From Allodiplogaster sudhausi (taxonomy: Eukaryota > Nematoda > Chromadorea > Rhabditida > Diplogasteridae): 64,000 bases of DNA. Within the stretch, counting starts at the first letter, position 1. Each line of letters starts with the position of its first letter. Shown in pieces: positions 1 to 13,900 of the stretch. The stretch is from the NCBI GenBank assembly GCA_945643635.1, contig CALZFC010000252.1, positions 3,517,501 through 3,581,500 on the forward strand, in the 5' to 3' direction. The position numbers and the translations under genes are program-made. The notes under the pieces were generated by a model. It searched no databases, was not told the origin of the DNA, and saw nothing but the letters and a program-made list of their open reading frames with translations.

Positions 1-379
1 TCTTCTTCATGAAACCAATTCCATCTTCTGACGCTTTTCCAAATGAACAGAGCCCCCCCCCCTTGTTCATTTCATGCACGGCGACGTATCAAGGGGCCTT
101 TTTGCTTTTGCTCTGTGAGATCTCTCTCTCTCACTTTCTTTCTTTCTCTAGTGTAATCTTCTCCTCTCTCTCTCTTTCTTTCTCACACTCTCTTTTTCTC
201 TCTCATTCTCTTGATTTCGAGTACGCACAACACTTGACACCTCGACTCATGTTCCGCCGCAGGCAATTTCATGCTGCGAAAGAGATAGAAAAAGGTCATA
301 GACAGACTAGTAAGTCTAGCAGCAACTCCCGCCGAGGTCTCCTCTGATATCTCTTTCACGCGCCATTTGCAAACACACA

Positions 380-415
<36 letters not shown>

Positions 416-421
416 TTCTCT

Positions 422-463
<42 letters not shown>

Positions 464-661
464 CTACAATGGCGTGGGAGCGGATGCTGACCATGAAAGG
501 TGCCGAGATAATCTACCGAGTAAGATCAAGGAGAAGCGGGCCACGCCAATCTTCTGAAGAGGTTCACGAGGCATTAAGAGGAGAGGCACGGACAGCAGAA
601 AACCGTGAATACACGAGAATAAGGAAGATGACAAGTTGTGAGAATGAGAGAGCGAGAGAGA

Positions 662-706
<45 letters not shown>

Positions 707-1112
707 AGGGAGGGACAGACAGAGTGGATGAGCATGCTTGTGATGGCGAGGAGAGTAGAAAAAGGATGCAGCCAAGCGGGAAAAAGGGACGAATTAATAA
801 AGGTAATTGTGAGAAGGCCAGAGAAAAGAAAAGGAGGGAGATGAGAGGGATGACAGGAAAGAAAGGAGAGAGAGGGAAGAGAGGGAAGAGATGGAGAGAA
901 GGGAGTGAGGGAAGGCAATCGGAGGGCGACCGATGAAGGCAAATGGGCTGAGAGGCACCGCTCATTGCCCAGGGCAGCTTCTTCTTCTTCCTGGACGGCT
1001 TCTGCGATGATGGGAAAGGAAAGAGGAGGGCTATCCGCACCCCCCCCCCTTCACGGTTAGAGTTGCTGTTGCTCTTTTAGAGAGCAGCGAGTGCAACGAG
1101 GTGAAGGATATC

Positions 1113-1157
<45 letters not shown>

Positions 1158-2512
1158 GAGAGAGTGAGAGGGACAAAGAGGTAAGAGATGCAGAGAGCGA
1201 GAAAGTGAGAAACAGAGAGGATATTGAAGGATAATGAGACTGAGACAGCCAACACGAAGAGAAGGGCAAATCACGAAGAAGATGCGCGGACGGAGACAAT
1301 TAAGAATCTGCGCCCTGAAGTCGACGCCGTGGCTTCACGCTATGTACATTGTGTTGAGGATGAGAGAGGGAGGGAGAAGAGAGACAGAGAGAGAGAGAGA
1401 GAAGAGAGAGAGAGGGAGAGGAGAGAAAGGGAGAGAGACGAGAGGGAGTGAGAGAGAAGAGTGAAGAAGAGAAATTTAGAATAAAGGGTAAGAGGAGAAG
1501 GACTGAGAACGAGGGAATCACAAGATGTACGTTCTCAGAGCAAGAGAAAGTGCTACGAAGTTGTAAATGTTTCTGTATGCAGATGTCCCTTGCGCATTCT
1601 ACTCCATGCAATCATCAAAAAGAAGACATGATCTTTTCGATTTGCATTAGTAAGTTCATGCCCGCATAGACTTGAAAATTTTTGCATCAAGTAACGCTTC
1701 ATTTTATCATTCTGTAAGTTTCTCCTATTCATATTTCTTGCATAATTAGCAGAACAACTGCAATGGCTGCTGACCCTGAACTCATTCCGCTGCACGAAAC
1801 GAGCATCTCTAATGAAAAGGCAACAACTCATGAGCAGGTGACATCAGTTATTGGTCCACGCGGAGTAGGAAAAGGAGTGCGTACTCGCATGACTCTGTAA
1901 TTGAAAAGCTAGCCGGAAGCACAGGTGCATCGTCAGAAATGTTCTTTGCAGCGGAAGCCATCCGACGAAGGAATGCACTGCATTCTAGTACTACAATTTG
2001 TCACTTCGTCTAAAGCTTCGATGTAAAAGAAGACATTTAAAAGATATCCAGGGAACTGAATAAATAAATAGCACTTTGAAAATATACAATCATCAGCAGA
2101 ATCTGTTTTCCATCTTCTCTCCCTAAATAAGATAAAGGTCGCTCACTCCCGAATTGCGGCTTATTTAGATCAAGATGAACCGAATTGTCTTTGGAACTCT
2201 CTGGCTATCTGAAAGCAGATTGAAATAGAAGATATCAAATTCCCGTCGGGGAAAGAAGCAGCTAAGGCTATTGCCTTTTTGATAAGTCTTTGCTTACTCA
2301 CTTTGAATTCCGCGTACTTTCTGTAATCCATCGCAATGGCCGAGACATTTGAAGCGACTCACAAAAAGGCACGACTAACAGTTCATCTTCTGCTCCTCTT
2401 ACATACAAAGTGACTAACAAGTAGACAACCGAAGGGGGGAGCACGGAAAGGGCCACCAGCTCTCTCCCTATCGCACACTGCGAATGACGCACGAATTCCT
2501 TTTCTTGCTAAT

Positions 2513-2586
<74 letters not shown>

Positions 2587-2621
2587 TGAGAGAGAGAAAG
2601 AGAAAGAGAGAGAGAGAGAGA

Positions 2622-2694
<73 letters not shown>

Positions 2695-2699
2695 AGAGA

Positions 2700-2733
<34 letters not shown>

Positions 2734-2736
2734 CAA

Positions 2737-2785
<49 letters not shown>

Positions 2786-2804
2786 GAGAGAGAGAGAGAA
2801 AGAA

Positions 2805-2867
<63 letters not shown>

Positions 2868-3006
2868 AAGCGAGAGCTAGTCTCCTTGTTTGCATAATTC
2901 TCTTGGAAGCGTGAAGGCATCTCATTGCAACAAACGCATGTGTGAGACACTCGAGAAGGCGTGCCGAGAGTTGCCAAATTACAGAGTAGAGTAAATTTAA
3001 GGAGTG

Positions 3007-3046
<40 letters not shown>

Positions 3047-5607
3047 AGGGTCGGACGGAGGGACGGAGAGAGGGAGACAGAGAGGTACCAGAGCAGCCAG
3101 AGAGGAGGAAGGTGCTGAAGAGAGTATGAGACGGAGAAGATGGAGCAGCGAGCGAAATGAAGCAAAGGAAATAAGGAAGACAGTGAGGTCAAGATATAGA
3201 ATGAAGAGAATCAAGAAGAATCAGAGAGAAAAAACATAGCGGTAATAGACGACAAACAAGAGTAATGATTTCAACCAGATGAGAATGATGCCTCGCAACA
3301 GAGATAAGTCCCAATATTTCCTTGTACAAAACACTCGTTAATGAAATTTTATCTAGGTGCAATATGATACAGTTGGAATATTAACAAGGAACATGAGAGA
3401 AATGCACTATGGAATATGGAGTGAAAACAGGGCAGTGCTGTCATTTCCATGAAGGAAGGAAGGAAAGATGTCTGAGAACTCTGAGGTTGCGGAGGGTGAG
3501 CTCATTGGCAGTGAGTTAAGGGTGGACGAACATACGATTTATTTTCATATTCTAGGACTTTTGATATTGTCAAGATGCGATAGCACCTTTCCGCCTATTC
3601 TTCTCGTTACCACTCTCACCATTTCCATCAACTCTCTCACTCATTCCTCGCCCTTTGTCTCCGATGTTCCCTTTTTATATACTTCCTTCTTCTTCTTCTC
3701 TTTCACTTTAAAGAAGCCAAATTTCAGTTAAATAGATAAAGAAGTGCGTATGAATCGAAATACAAAAACAAAGGAAACATCAAATTCAATTCAAGCCATC
3801 AGAAACGTGGTCATTTCTAAAGGTAAACATTGAAGAAAAAGTTTTCAAATTGAGTTTCAGTTAACGTCACAAATGACACGCACTTCGCGAACATTTTGCA
3901 TTCAACTGCCCAGCAATATCAACGTTCCACCGCGAAAATTGAAGCATTTGTCGTTGCCCTGAGAATGGCTACTAACGCGAACTCAGATGAACTCCCTTGA
4001 ACGGAGCCTCTGACGTGAGTGAGTACGAGAATGCACTTCACGACTGGTTGGAGTGGACTGGCTCTACCACGCAACTTTATGAAAGGAAATTATAAGGAAA
4101 TCGAGGACGTGTCCGATGAAAAGTGAGGGAGGAGACTGAATGAGCGAGAGAGCAAAAGCCTCGGAGACATTAAAGACCCAGGCAGCATTCAATGGAGTTT
4201 CCGAGAGTGTCAAAGAATGGTCGAAATCATCGAATTCGGAGAGAAAAGTGATTTAGTCTTTGCAATTCGACTATTACGCAGTTGTTCTTAGAGTTGCAGA
4301 ACTTTTGGCGCGTTCTTGCAAGAAATTGCGTATGAAATGAATTGAGCTTATCTACTTTATCGGCTAAGCCATTGACAGAGATCTAAAGATAGATTCGTAG
4401 CTTGGGAGCGAAAGGACCAGTTATGCATGCTGCACAAGCAAACACCGACATGACAATTAGCGGGGGTGGGCGAGTTGGACCAACATTCTTGTATTCAGAC
4501 TATTTTTTTCAATTATAAACCGTTTATTAAATGCTGCCTTCCAATTGAGTTCAAAGAATGATTATCAAATATTCACAGTACATTTTTCCTTTGGAAATTC
4601 ATCTTTCTGAAGAATATGATTCAGACTGCATATGATTTCACACGCTAGCGTGAAAAAAGTAAAACCTTGGGGAAGTTTGAAAATTCAGTTTGATGCTTCA
4701 CCTTTCTTTTCTCTGCTTCTTTTCCTGCCGAACTCTCTTCTCTTTCGAATTATTTCTCTCCGTCTTTCTTGACCTCTTTCTTTCTCTCTTTCTCTCCAAC
4801 TCTCTCTTTCACTCTTTCGATCTCGCTCTCTCTTTCTCGCTCTCTCTCTCTCTCTCTCCCCACTGGCATCCCCGAGGAACCTTGTGATTCGGAGACCTTT
4901 AAACGAATAGAATAGCATGAATAGCACCCGTCTCACGGCAAATCTGCCTTTCTTCTTCAACTCTTATCTTTCGTCTCTTCATAACAGCTTTGAAAAGAAA
5001 GTTCGACTTTCGCTGGAAATTTTTTTCGTCTGAGTCTTTCGACAAACTCGTCCAGTTCAAAGGAATGCAGTATTTTGGTGTTAAGACTAAATAGACAGAA
5101 AAGAGATGATTAGCGATAAGCTTACACAAATTCCGTCATTGCTGGGAAACGAAAAGATAAATGAGTATTCCTTAGCAATCAACTCCCATCCAATGCTAAA
5201 GTTTTTGAACAGTCCTGTGAAAATTGACTTATTAATAGTATAATCAGAATGTACAAACGTATGTACATATGTATGTACATGACAATTTATGAATGCACAT
5301 ATTTATTTCAAACCATCAAAGTGCTAGCGTGTTTATTTTTCAAATAATTCTACCTCAGGTCATTCAGGCTAAAGAACGCCTCGTGGAAAAAGAGAACATC
5401 TCTAATTGAACACGCAAATTTCGTTAGTGCACCAAGTGAAGTGGAAAGCAATTGGAAGTAAGCGCCAGGCACGAGGTACAGGAAGGGCGTACTTCTGGAG
5501 GAGATAGGGAAGTAGTCAGGGCTTAAAGTTGTTATTCAACTTGCGCAAGGAGAGTGCGGCAGGTGGTAGAGAGAAGGAAAGCGGTGAAGAGAGAGGAGAG
5601 AAAGAAT

Positions 5608-5684
<77 letters not shown>

Positions 5685-6293
5685 GGAGGTAGAGTGAGAG
5701 AAGAATGAAACAGAGGGCGGATGAAGGGATCAGTGAAAGAAGGAAGATGAAGAGGACAGACAAGATAGAGACTCCAAACCCATTTCCTACCCGTCATTTC
5801 TGTAAGAAATGCGGCCATCAAATTTGCCACAGGCCGCTTTTCGTGAAACAGCAAAGAAACAAAGGAGACTCAGAAAAGAGAGCGAGCGAGAGAGTGTGGA
5901 GATGACGGATAGGGCAGAGAAGCAGAAAGCATTAGCATCGCGCGGCAATCTCTGAGACGGCGAATCACGCCGAAGGCTGTCAGCCACCGGCAAGGCTGAC
6001 GTGTTTCAGACGGAGGAAAGCGCACACAATGCCATTTCCTCTTTCTCCCCATCTCGTTCTCTCTCTCTCTCTCTCTCTCGCTCTCTCTCTCTCGTTCTCT
6101 CCATCCCTATTTCTCTATTTATCTCCTCGCCCTATCTCTCCTTATAGCTCTTCTTTTTACTCTTAATCGCTCTCACCCTCTCACTTTTTTTACACTCTTC
6201 TCAATATTTTTTCTCAGCTTCTCATCTCATTACTCACCTTGCCAATCTCGTCTGCTACAATGTTCTAGGTTCTTAAATCCCCGCTTCGCTCTT

Positions 6294-6343
<50 letters not shown>

Positions 6344-9061
6344 TCCTGTCCCTTCCCTCCGCAAAAAGCAAGGCGGACAAGGAAAGAGAGAAAGAGGAGA
6401 GTGACAAACAAAGGAAAGTGCATCAACATGCCTCGAGCATCACGACAGCCACCCTCAGAAATTGCCCTTGTTTTCTCAGCTTTGGCTGTCTGAACGATTC
6501 GAGAAACGCTGACAAGTGCGACAAGGAAAGAATCTATTCTGCCTCCCTCTTTACTCTCTCTTCTGTCCACTCTCTCTTTCTCTCTCAACTCTCTGACTAT
6601 TCTCCTCGTTCTCTCTCTCCTCCACTCTCTTCCCATTCATCATCCTGTCCACTCCCTTCACTTGGTTTTCTTCCTCCTTAAATCAGTCCTCTTGTCTTAA
6701 TATCTCTCCCTCCCCGCTCGGATGATGTCATAACAAGATCAATTTAAAACCACTTATCCTTGCCTAATCTTCATCTATAAACATTCTTCCATTTAACAAC
6801 TAACCCAGCTGTCGACTCAAGGAGTTCAATTATGACATCATTTTGATATGAATTGTCTTGTTTCGCTCAGCTGACAAACAATCAATCGAAATGTGTAAAA
6901 AGAAGATCTCAAAGGTACGATGAAATCAGGCGAAAAGTCATTAGTGAGAAAGATATTTAGGTTGTATCCAAAAGTCAAATATCGTTTGTATTGCAAGTCA
7001 TTGAAATGAGCTCGCCAAATGATTCGGGCATCTCACTCAGAGGTGAGAGCAAAAACAGCGACATCCACGTACAGACATACATAGATATATTTATTCAAGC
7101 CACGATTAATTCGAAGTGGGCGAGAAAGTTATGGCGAGTCGTTAGCAGTCAAAATAATTCACAACGACGCTCTTGACTGAGCGTGCAGACTAGGACGGTG
7201 AGAGAGAAAGGTAGATAGAGAGAGAGAGAGAGTGAGAGCGAGAGAGACAGGGAGAAAGAGAGGCTGAGAGAGAGAGAGAGAGGCAGGGAGAAAGAGAGGC
7301 TGATTGTGAGAGAGAGGCAGAGAAAGAGAGAGAGAAATAGCGGAAAAAAATGAGATAAAGCATGACAGGAGACAGATGTAAAAAGGGAAAGGTACGGCAG
7401 GAGCAGAAAAGTGCAGAGACTGCCCCGAATACGCCGCGCAACAACTTTTTCAGACTTCTCCCCTTCATAATAAGCCTGCTTCAATGCAGAAGGCCGGCAC
7501 ATATAATTCGATTGGTTTCTATTGGTGGGTCGAATTTTTGGGCTCACTTGTGTGATTTTTTAAGATATGCATTTAAAAAATTAATATGAAATGTCTGCAT
7601 TCGCAATGTGTGCAATTCCTTGCACTGCTTTCAGAATTCGCAAAGAGTGCCTGGACCCTTCGACCGCAGAGAAAGACCTTGCATAATGCAGTTGGAGAGG
7701 CCCCTCCGAATGTTTGTCCAGATAAGAGGATGGCAGACTTGTGATACTGGAAGGGCTTGAGTATGAAGAATCCTAGAATCTTTTTTGTGCAAGCCCTTTC
7801 ATTTATAGGCTGGAGTAGAACAGCTTTTTCCCTTTTAAAATCACCACTTCTCTGAGCATCATCAAATGCCTTCTGTAAGTTTAGTGTGGCATTGAGCTGT
7901 GAGTAAAAGCACGGTGTTGAAACATCGGACTCCTTCCCGACAGAATATTTAAGGTGGGAATGTTGAGTGCTGAGAAGGGAAGGAGGGGGGCCTTTGGTGC
8001 CCGAAGCTGTGAACGTGGCTTCTCGTTGTTTGTGTCTTGGTTGGACGTCCTGGAAACTGAGAAGGAGAGGGAGAGAGAGAGAAGGAGAGAATTAGAGAGC
8101 GAAAGAGAGAGAGAGAGAGCAAGAGAGAGAGAACAGATGAGGCAGAAAAAGAGCACATTAACAATGCCACTTCGGCCTACGCCAGAATCTCCGTGATTCA
8201 CACAAATAGAAAGATAGGGAAGAGAGAGAGAGAAAGAGAGAGATGTGAAGCGGTAAAAAGGAGGTAAATGGAAGAGAATAGAATTAGAAAGATACTGGCG
8301 ACACGCGACACGAGAAGGAGCCTCTATTTCCCACTTCATCGAAGACGACTTCTCCATGGCCACGAACACGCTTGGCTAGCACATTGAGAAGAAGCAGATG
8401 GAGAGATAGAGAGAGAAAGAGAGAGAGAGAGTGAGTGAAATAGAGAGAAAGAGAGAGAGGGAGAGAGAGCGCAAAGAACGAAGGGAGAAGTGTAAGGACA
8501 GAAAGAAGAGGGAGCTTTTATTTTTATCAGCTTATCCTTCGAGAAAGAAATGTAAATACGAACAGACTGACTTGAATTTGTATGTTTAAGCAGAAAGTAG
8601 AGTTGGGGATTATATTTGAATTAAACTCAATTAAATCCTCCATGAAAGAAGATGCAAACGTTTGTTGAAAGCTTAAGGAAGTCTAAAGAAAGATGACAAG
8701 AGACCAGAGAAAAACCAGAGATCTCCGTTTTTCAGATGAAGATGAATTGACATGACGAAAGACGGGCCTATAAATAAGATCATACAATGAATTCACGACG
8801 TGAAATGGAAAGGCGCAATAGCAACCAACGGTTTGGAGGGAGAACGCTGGCTTCATTTCTTATTCCAGACTTCCGCTTGTCTTTTCTGCTTCAGCCTTCG
8901 GCTTCCACAACTTTTTTGTTAGCCTAAAAAGCTGAATAGCCTGGCTGAACTCAGGTGAGAGTAGGAAGAGAGGCTGAGATATTAGCAAGGGGCTACACCA
9001 ATACCGTATGCCTTACATATTTCTCCTCCTAAAACCGAGTGTAAAAATTTACGAACGCTTA

Positions 9062-9103
<42 letters not shown>

Positions 9104-9236
9104 TCGCTCAAAATCTGCTTCTATCATGCTCTCTTTCACTGTTCTAATAATACACGAACTAAATCCTGAGATCTCGTTGATTCAGAAAACTAAGCACAAA
9201 AATTAATCATAGGGAATAGTTAAGATGTGACAGATC

Positions 9237-9272
<36 letters not shown>

Positions 9273-10504
9273 CGAGTGCCCTTTACCCTTTTCGGGAAAG
9301 CAAGGGCCGGGGCATAGAAATGGCATTATGTTACGTCTCATGCTCTCTACTCTGTATCCCTCCTCTTTGCCATTCCTTCACTGTAGTTGGCGATATCTAT
9401 ATCCCATTCTGCACTCTTCTTGCATGTTGTTATTACAAACACGACACTGCTCTCTTCTGCTGACTTCTGGCTGGCCCTCTCCTATTTCTGTCCTTTCTTG
9501 TTCTGCCCCTTATGAATAGCTAAATGAAGTCTCTTCCTTTCTTCTGAGAAGTCACCTCCCAATGTACCACTGTCCAGTTTCCCCTTTCGTCTCCACGGCT
9601 TTCCGCTCAATGATTATGACTCGAACTTAACCTCGCCATGGGAAGGAACGGGAATCCGCGGCTAATTCTGGCATGAGCCAAAATATGACTTCTGAAGAAA
9701 AGCCCACTTCATGACTGATATCTGCCTACACGCGACCATTTCCTCACGGCCGGTTACCTCAACAATCTTCTTCCGTTCCAAATTCTTACCAGCCAATTCC
9801 AGAAGCAATCATTTATGACATGGAAGAACAGCAAAAAGCAATTGCGAAGCAGACCCCACTAAAGATGACTCTACCACGAAATGAAAATTCCGAGTGGGAG
9901 ATATTAACCCAGAGAAGGACAAGGGGGAGGCCAGAAAATGAAGGCAAAAATATGAAATGAAAAGCGCATTAAAACATGGATGCATCGAGTGCATGGTCAC
10001 AACTGTCACACAGTAGAAATTCTTTTCTAAAGAAAGGGAGAAAAGATGATATTGAGCAACAAAAAGTCCCCCCGACCTCAAAAGGCAACGGATTTCACTG
10101 ATTCCAATTTGGCCAAATCTCCTCTTTCCTGTGAATGAGCCAGCAAAACAATCAAAGTGTGAGCCGTGTCTGCTGAAGCCGAGGGGCCATCACCTTTTCC
10201 AAACAGGGACTGCGAACTAACAACCATTCCATTCGCCAACAGAGCGCGTTCAACAAACAATTCAAGCAATCAAGTGAGAGAATATTATTGACAACAATGA
10301 AAAGTCATAGAAGAGAGGGCAAGAAGAAGCCCAGTAAGAAACCTCTTAACTCAAGATAGAACAAACCAAAGGATTACCAGGCTTTGCTATAAAATTGAAG
10401 ATAGAACGGTGCATAGGAACAATAATAACTACAACATTAAACCGTGGTTTGGTTGTAACCATGAAAGGTTGAAAGGACAAGACATCTTGGATGAACGGGA
10501 ACAT
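1..10504. other. Gene-poor region rich in GA/CT repeats
   Basis: No exon chain with matching splice phases or a recognisable protein could be found on either strand. The region holds many (GA)n or (CT)n tracts, including about 380-460, 665-713, 1117-1154, 3009-3050, 5610-5695, 6057-6098, 6296-6341, 7199-7344, 8402-8470, 9065-9101 and 9240-9270. The long open frames here translate to Ser-Leu or Arg-Glu runs and are products of these tracts. The unique sequence between them (for example 1550-2500, 3240-4680, 4900-5500, 8500-9050, 9600-10480) is AT-rich and shows no domain I recognise. Confidence 0.6.
2514..2868. repeat. Long (GA)n/(GAAA) microsatellite
   Basis: This is the longest simple-sequence tract in the window, about 355 bp of almost pure purine on the + strand. 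GA dinucleotides are interrupted by GAAA units and by rare single-base changes (for example GTGAGA near 2586 and GACAAA near 2733). All reading frames stay open through it, which produces spurious SLSLSL-type and RERERE-type frames. Such homopurine mirror-repeat DNA can form intramolecular triplex in principle; that is inference. Confidence 0.95.
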
Positions 10505-10934
10505 TCAAGCGGCAGAGAGCAGTTGTTGCAGAGTTTCCTTCTCCGCGACGGTTGTCTGGGAGGAGGCAACAACGGCATGGAACATCTCCTGGTTGCCCTG
10601 CAATAGTTGCTCAATTCCATTTCTCCGTGTAGCATTTTTGCTTACTCTGGAGACCATCACATGATTTCCTTTTCTAGGTAAATGCATAATGCCTCGGGCG
10701 AATCCCATGTGTGTAGTTCATAATATATTCGCATAAATTATATGTGGATACGACATGAGAGGTTCGTACCTGCATGTACTTGAGGATATTGATGAGCCTT
10801 AGCTTGACAGGGGCACTCTCCTTGCTGTCGTCGAAGGCACTGTGGTGGAAAGCCTGAAAGGAGATAGGATCGATCACAGGGCAGAAGGAGATAGAGCCAG
10901 AGAGAAAGATACAAAGAGAGAGGGATATATAGAA

Positions 10935-10969
<35 letters not shown>

Positions 10970-13900
10970 GAAAGAGAGAGAGAGAGATGATCATGACAAA
11001 ATTGTGCCGGAACCTAACAAATTACAAGTCAATAAAATCAATCTTCTATAGCTACATCCACAATTTCAGCTCAACAATCCAACTATCTTCACCACCATTT
11101 TCTGCAAGCATACGGAGTCTTCCGTTAACAGACACTCTCCACAGAACAAATGTAGCGAATAATTGAAAACAGAAGCAAAATCTATCCAATCTTGTACATC
11201 AGGTCCACAACACTCAATGAATCATCTTTCTATAAGATATATATAGTTCCATCGTGGTTTTCAACAAATCTCGGGAATCGATTACCTTGACAATGATGTC
11301 GAGGATTCGTGGAAGATTCGCGTTGTTGACTCCGAGGACAACCGGGTGATTGTTCTGAAATTTAGTTTACAGATCTGCAGAATTGTGAGTGGGAAGAAAA
11401 TTCCATCAGGTAGGAACACCTTCTTGCAGCCAAACATTACTAACTAAAGAAAGGAATGAAAAGATTAGCCTAAAAAGTACCTCGACGAGCTCCGCCAGGA
11501 AGTCATAGACATGGACGGATTCTTCCTGGTCCTCCTGGATTGGCAGCCAGGAGATGAAGGCATCCAGGTACTGTAAGAAGGGCACTCCCAGCTGACATAC
11601 ACAAAACTACAATGCATACATCACAACTTACAACAATCTTAGCATGACCTTAGCATATCAACTGCAAAAAAAGGGAGAAGAAAATGGCAATAACGCGCAC
11701 CTGCGATATATCAATGCCTGCAGAGCAATGGCGGAGAATCTTAGCGACGGAAGAGATGCCATTCTCAGTGGCCACCGTGCTCTCTTCGGTCGAGCGCGCG
11801 TCCTGAAGCACAAAGTTATTCATGCAAGAAAAGAAAGAACTGTCGAGAAACAAACCGTTCGAGAAATCATGCCTGCAATCGCAGGAAGCGCAGCAATCGC
11901 CTGAGGAGCCCATTCCGCACCGCCATTCAGCTGGAAACAAATGTGTTGGAGAAAGATGAGCTGTAGCAGCCGAATCTTTTCTGAAGAGACTGACAGCCAT
12001 TGCTCCGAATCCGTACGCGGCAGCTTGGCGGACTTCGGGGAATTCGTCGTTGACTCCGGCCACGAGCACCTGGCAGATCTGGGGCTGGTAGCGGGAGGCG
12101 TGCTGCAATCGAGAGACTTGCACCACTCAGATGCTGACCTCCTCCAACCTGCGGCGCAAACTCGACGAGATCATCAATGACGCAGAGCCCGTATTGGCGG
12201 TCCGAATAGGGACGAGCAGCATCGATGAGTTGGAAGAAGATCGGCAGATGAGGCTCCAGCAGCACGAAGAAGTCCGCGCCGAGTGTCTGCAGAGATCATC
12301 TTGCCTTCTCATTCAACTGTCCATGCCACCAACCTTGAATGCATTGTGGATGACATCAGTGAGTCTGGCGAGGACTCCGACCTCCTCCTCGGCCTCTTCG
12401 TCCAGTTCTTCCTTCGCCTCGTCGGGGTCTGCGTCCTCGTCATTCTCCGCCTCCTCTCTCTCCTTGCGTCGTTTCTCGTACTCTGCCATCTGCTCGCCAA
12501 TCATCTTGACGATTCCGGCTATTTCCTCAGATGTCAGGCCCTGAAACATCATTTCAAACCAATTTTTACTTTTCATGATCTCATCTTAAAAAATAGAATA
12601 CACGAAGGGCGTTTTCTTGCTATAATTCTTCACGATTTTATTGACCAATGACTATAAAAACAGAAGACTACCTCACGACCGAGCTCTCCAATGCACTCGG
12701 CAATGGCATTGATGAACTCGGCAGTCACGTCCACCTCGACCTCGCTGTTCAGCGCTTCCTGCAGCGCTGGCCAGAATCCTTCCCACAGTCTGCAAGCATT
12801 CCTTTTCAGCTCAACTTCGCATAAGCATTGCAATTTTAGAATATATTTGCAAAAATCGAGACCATTATAGAGAATGAAAAAAGCAGGTGCACCTAAGTAA
12901 AATGATATGGAAATGTTGCTGAATGTTGTTTCTGACCTCCGCATGGCCGGCACTCCCTGGTGCTTGACGCAGGCCAGGAGATGCTGCAGGCACTCGGCAG
13001 CAGAGGCGCGCACTCCCTCGTGGAAGAAGAACTTGAGATGGCTCACCATCAGCTTCGCCACCTCGTCCACGTAAGGCGCGAATGCTCCTGCAAAGAAAGA
13101 CTCTTTCTTGATTCCACGACCAGCCGAGATCCTCCACCGACCCTTGAGTTCTCTTGCATAGCAAACGAGCATGTCGCAGGCAGTGGCCTTCTCCTCGATG
13201 CCAGCCGTGCGAATGCCGAAGTTCTTCTTCTCTCCCACTGAATGGAATGTCCACGCGGGGTCGTCGTGGACCTCTTCGTCTGAATATAAAAGGAGCCACG
13301 GTAAACTGCTATTTAAGTCTATATTTCATTTCAATCCACCAAAGCTTCACTTTACAATGACGAAGAATAAAAAGGAATAAAGTGGCCGCTAACCATCAAC
13401 GACGGCGACGTCTGGATTGTATGAAGCAGCACGCATAATGGCCGGCATTACCATCGGCAGGTACTCCGCGAAGGCCGGACCCAGAACCTGCCAACATCAA
13501 CTTCTTCTTTATGCAAGTTCATGCGAAATATTGAATAGAGTAAAGTACCTTGCAGATGCGAGTCCAGCTGGAAATGAAGTAGCTGCACTGCGGATCATCG
13601 GGCTCCATGTTCTCCATCGACGGCCCGATCGACTGCAAGGCAACTCATACGTACAACATAGGAAACTGGTCGACATTCACCACTTTTTACAACCAATAAT
13701 GGGGCCTCCTCACCCGCATGATATGCTGAGCATCAGCCTGGAACTTCTCGGCACCAACAGCGAGGCCAATGAGAGAAAGGCACTCGATCGTCTTGCCACG
13801 AAGGAGCTTGGCCTGTAAGAAACACTCTTTTATCATGTCAGATCAAAAAGATTTTGATCGAAAGCACCTTGGCATCCTCCGGATTTGAGTGCTCGAGAAT

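Noticed and set aside
2383..3214. Long open frames of Ser-Leu or Arg-Glu repeats (also at 367-1040, 5516-5854, 63512-63853)
   Set aside because: They are translations of (GA)n/(CT)n tracts, open in all frames on both strands, with no flanking coding sequence.
3468..3731. 87-codon frame with a hydrophobic stretch
   Set aside because: Ser/Phe-rich low-complexity translation with no recognisable domain or splice context.
5705..5905. Cysteine/histidine cluster (FCKKCGHQICHRP) suggesting a zinc finger
   Set aside because: Single short frame overlapping a GA tract, no splice partners and no complete finger pattern.
11644..13818. Open frames on the + strand across the importin gene
   Set aside because: They are antisense shadows of the importin-5 exons, which are supported by homology and phase on the minus strand.
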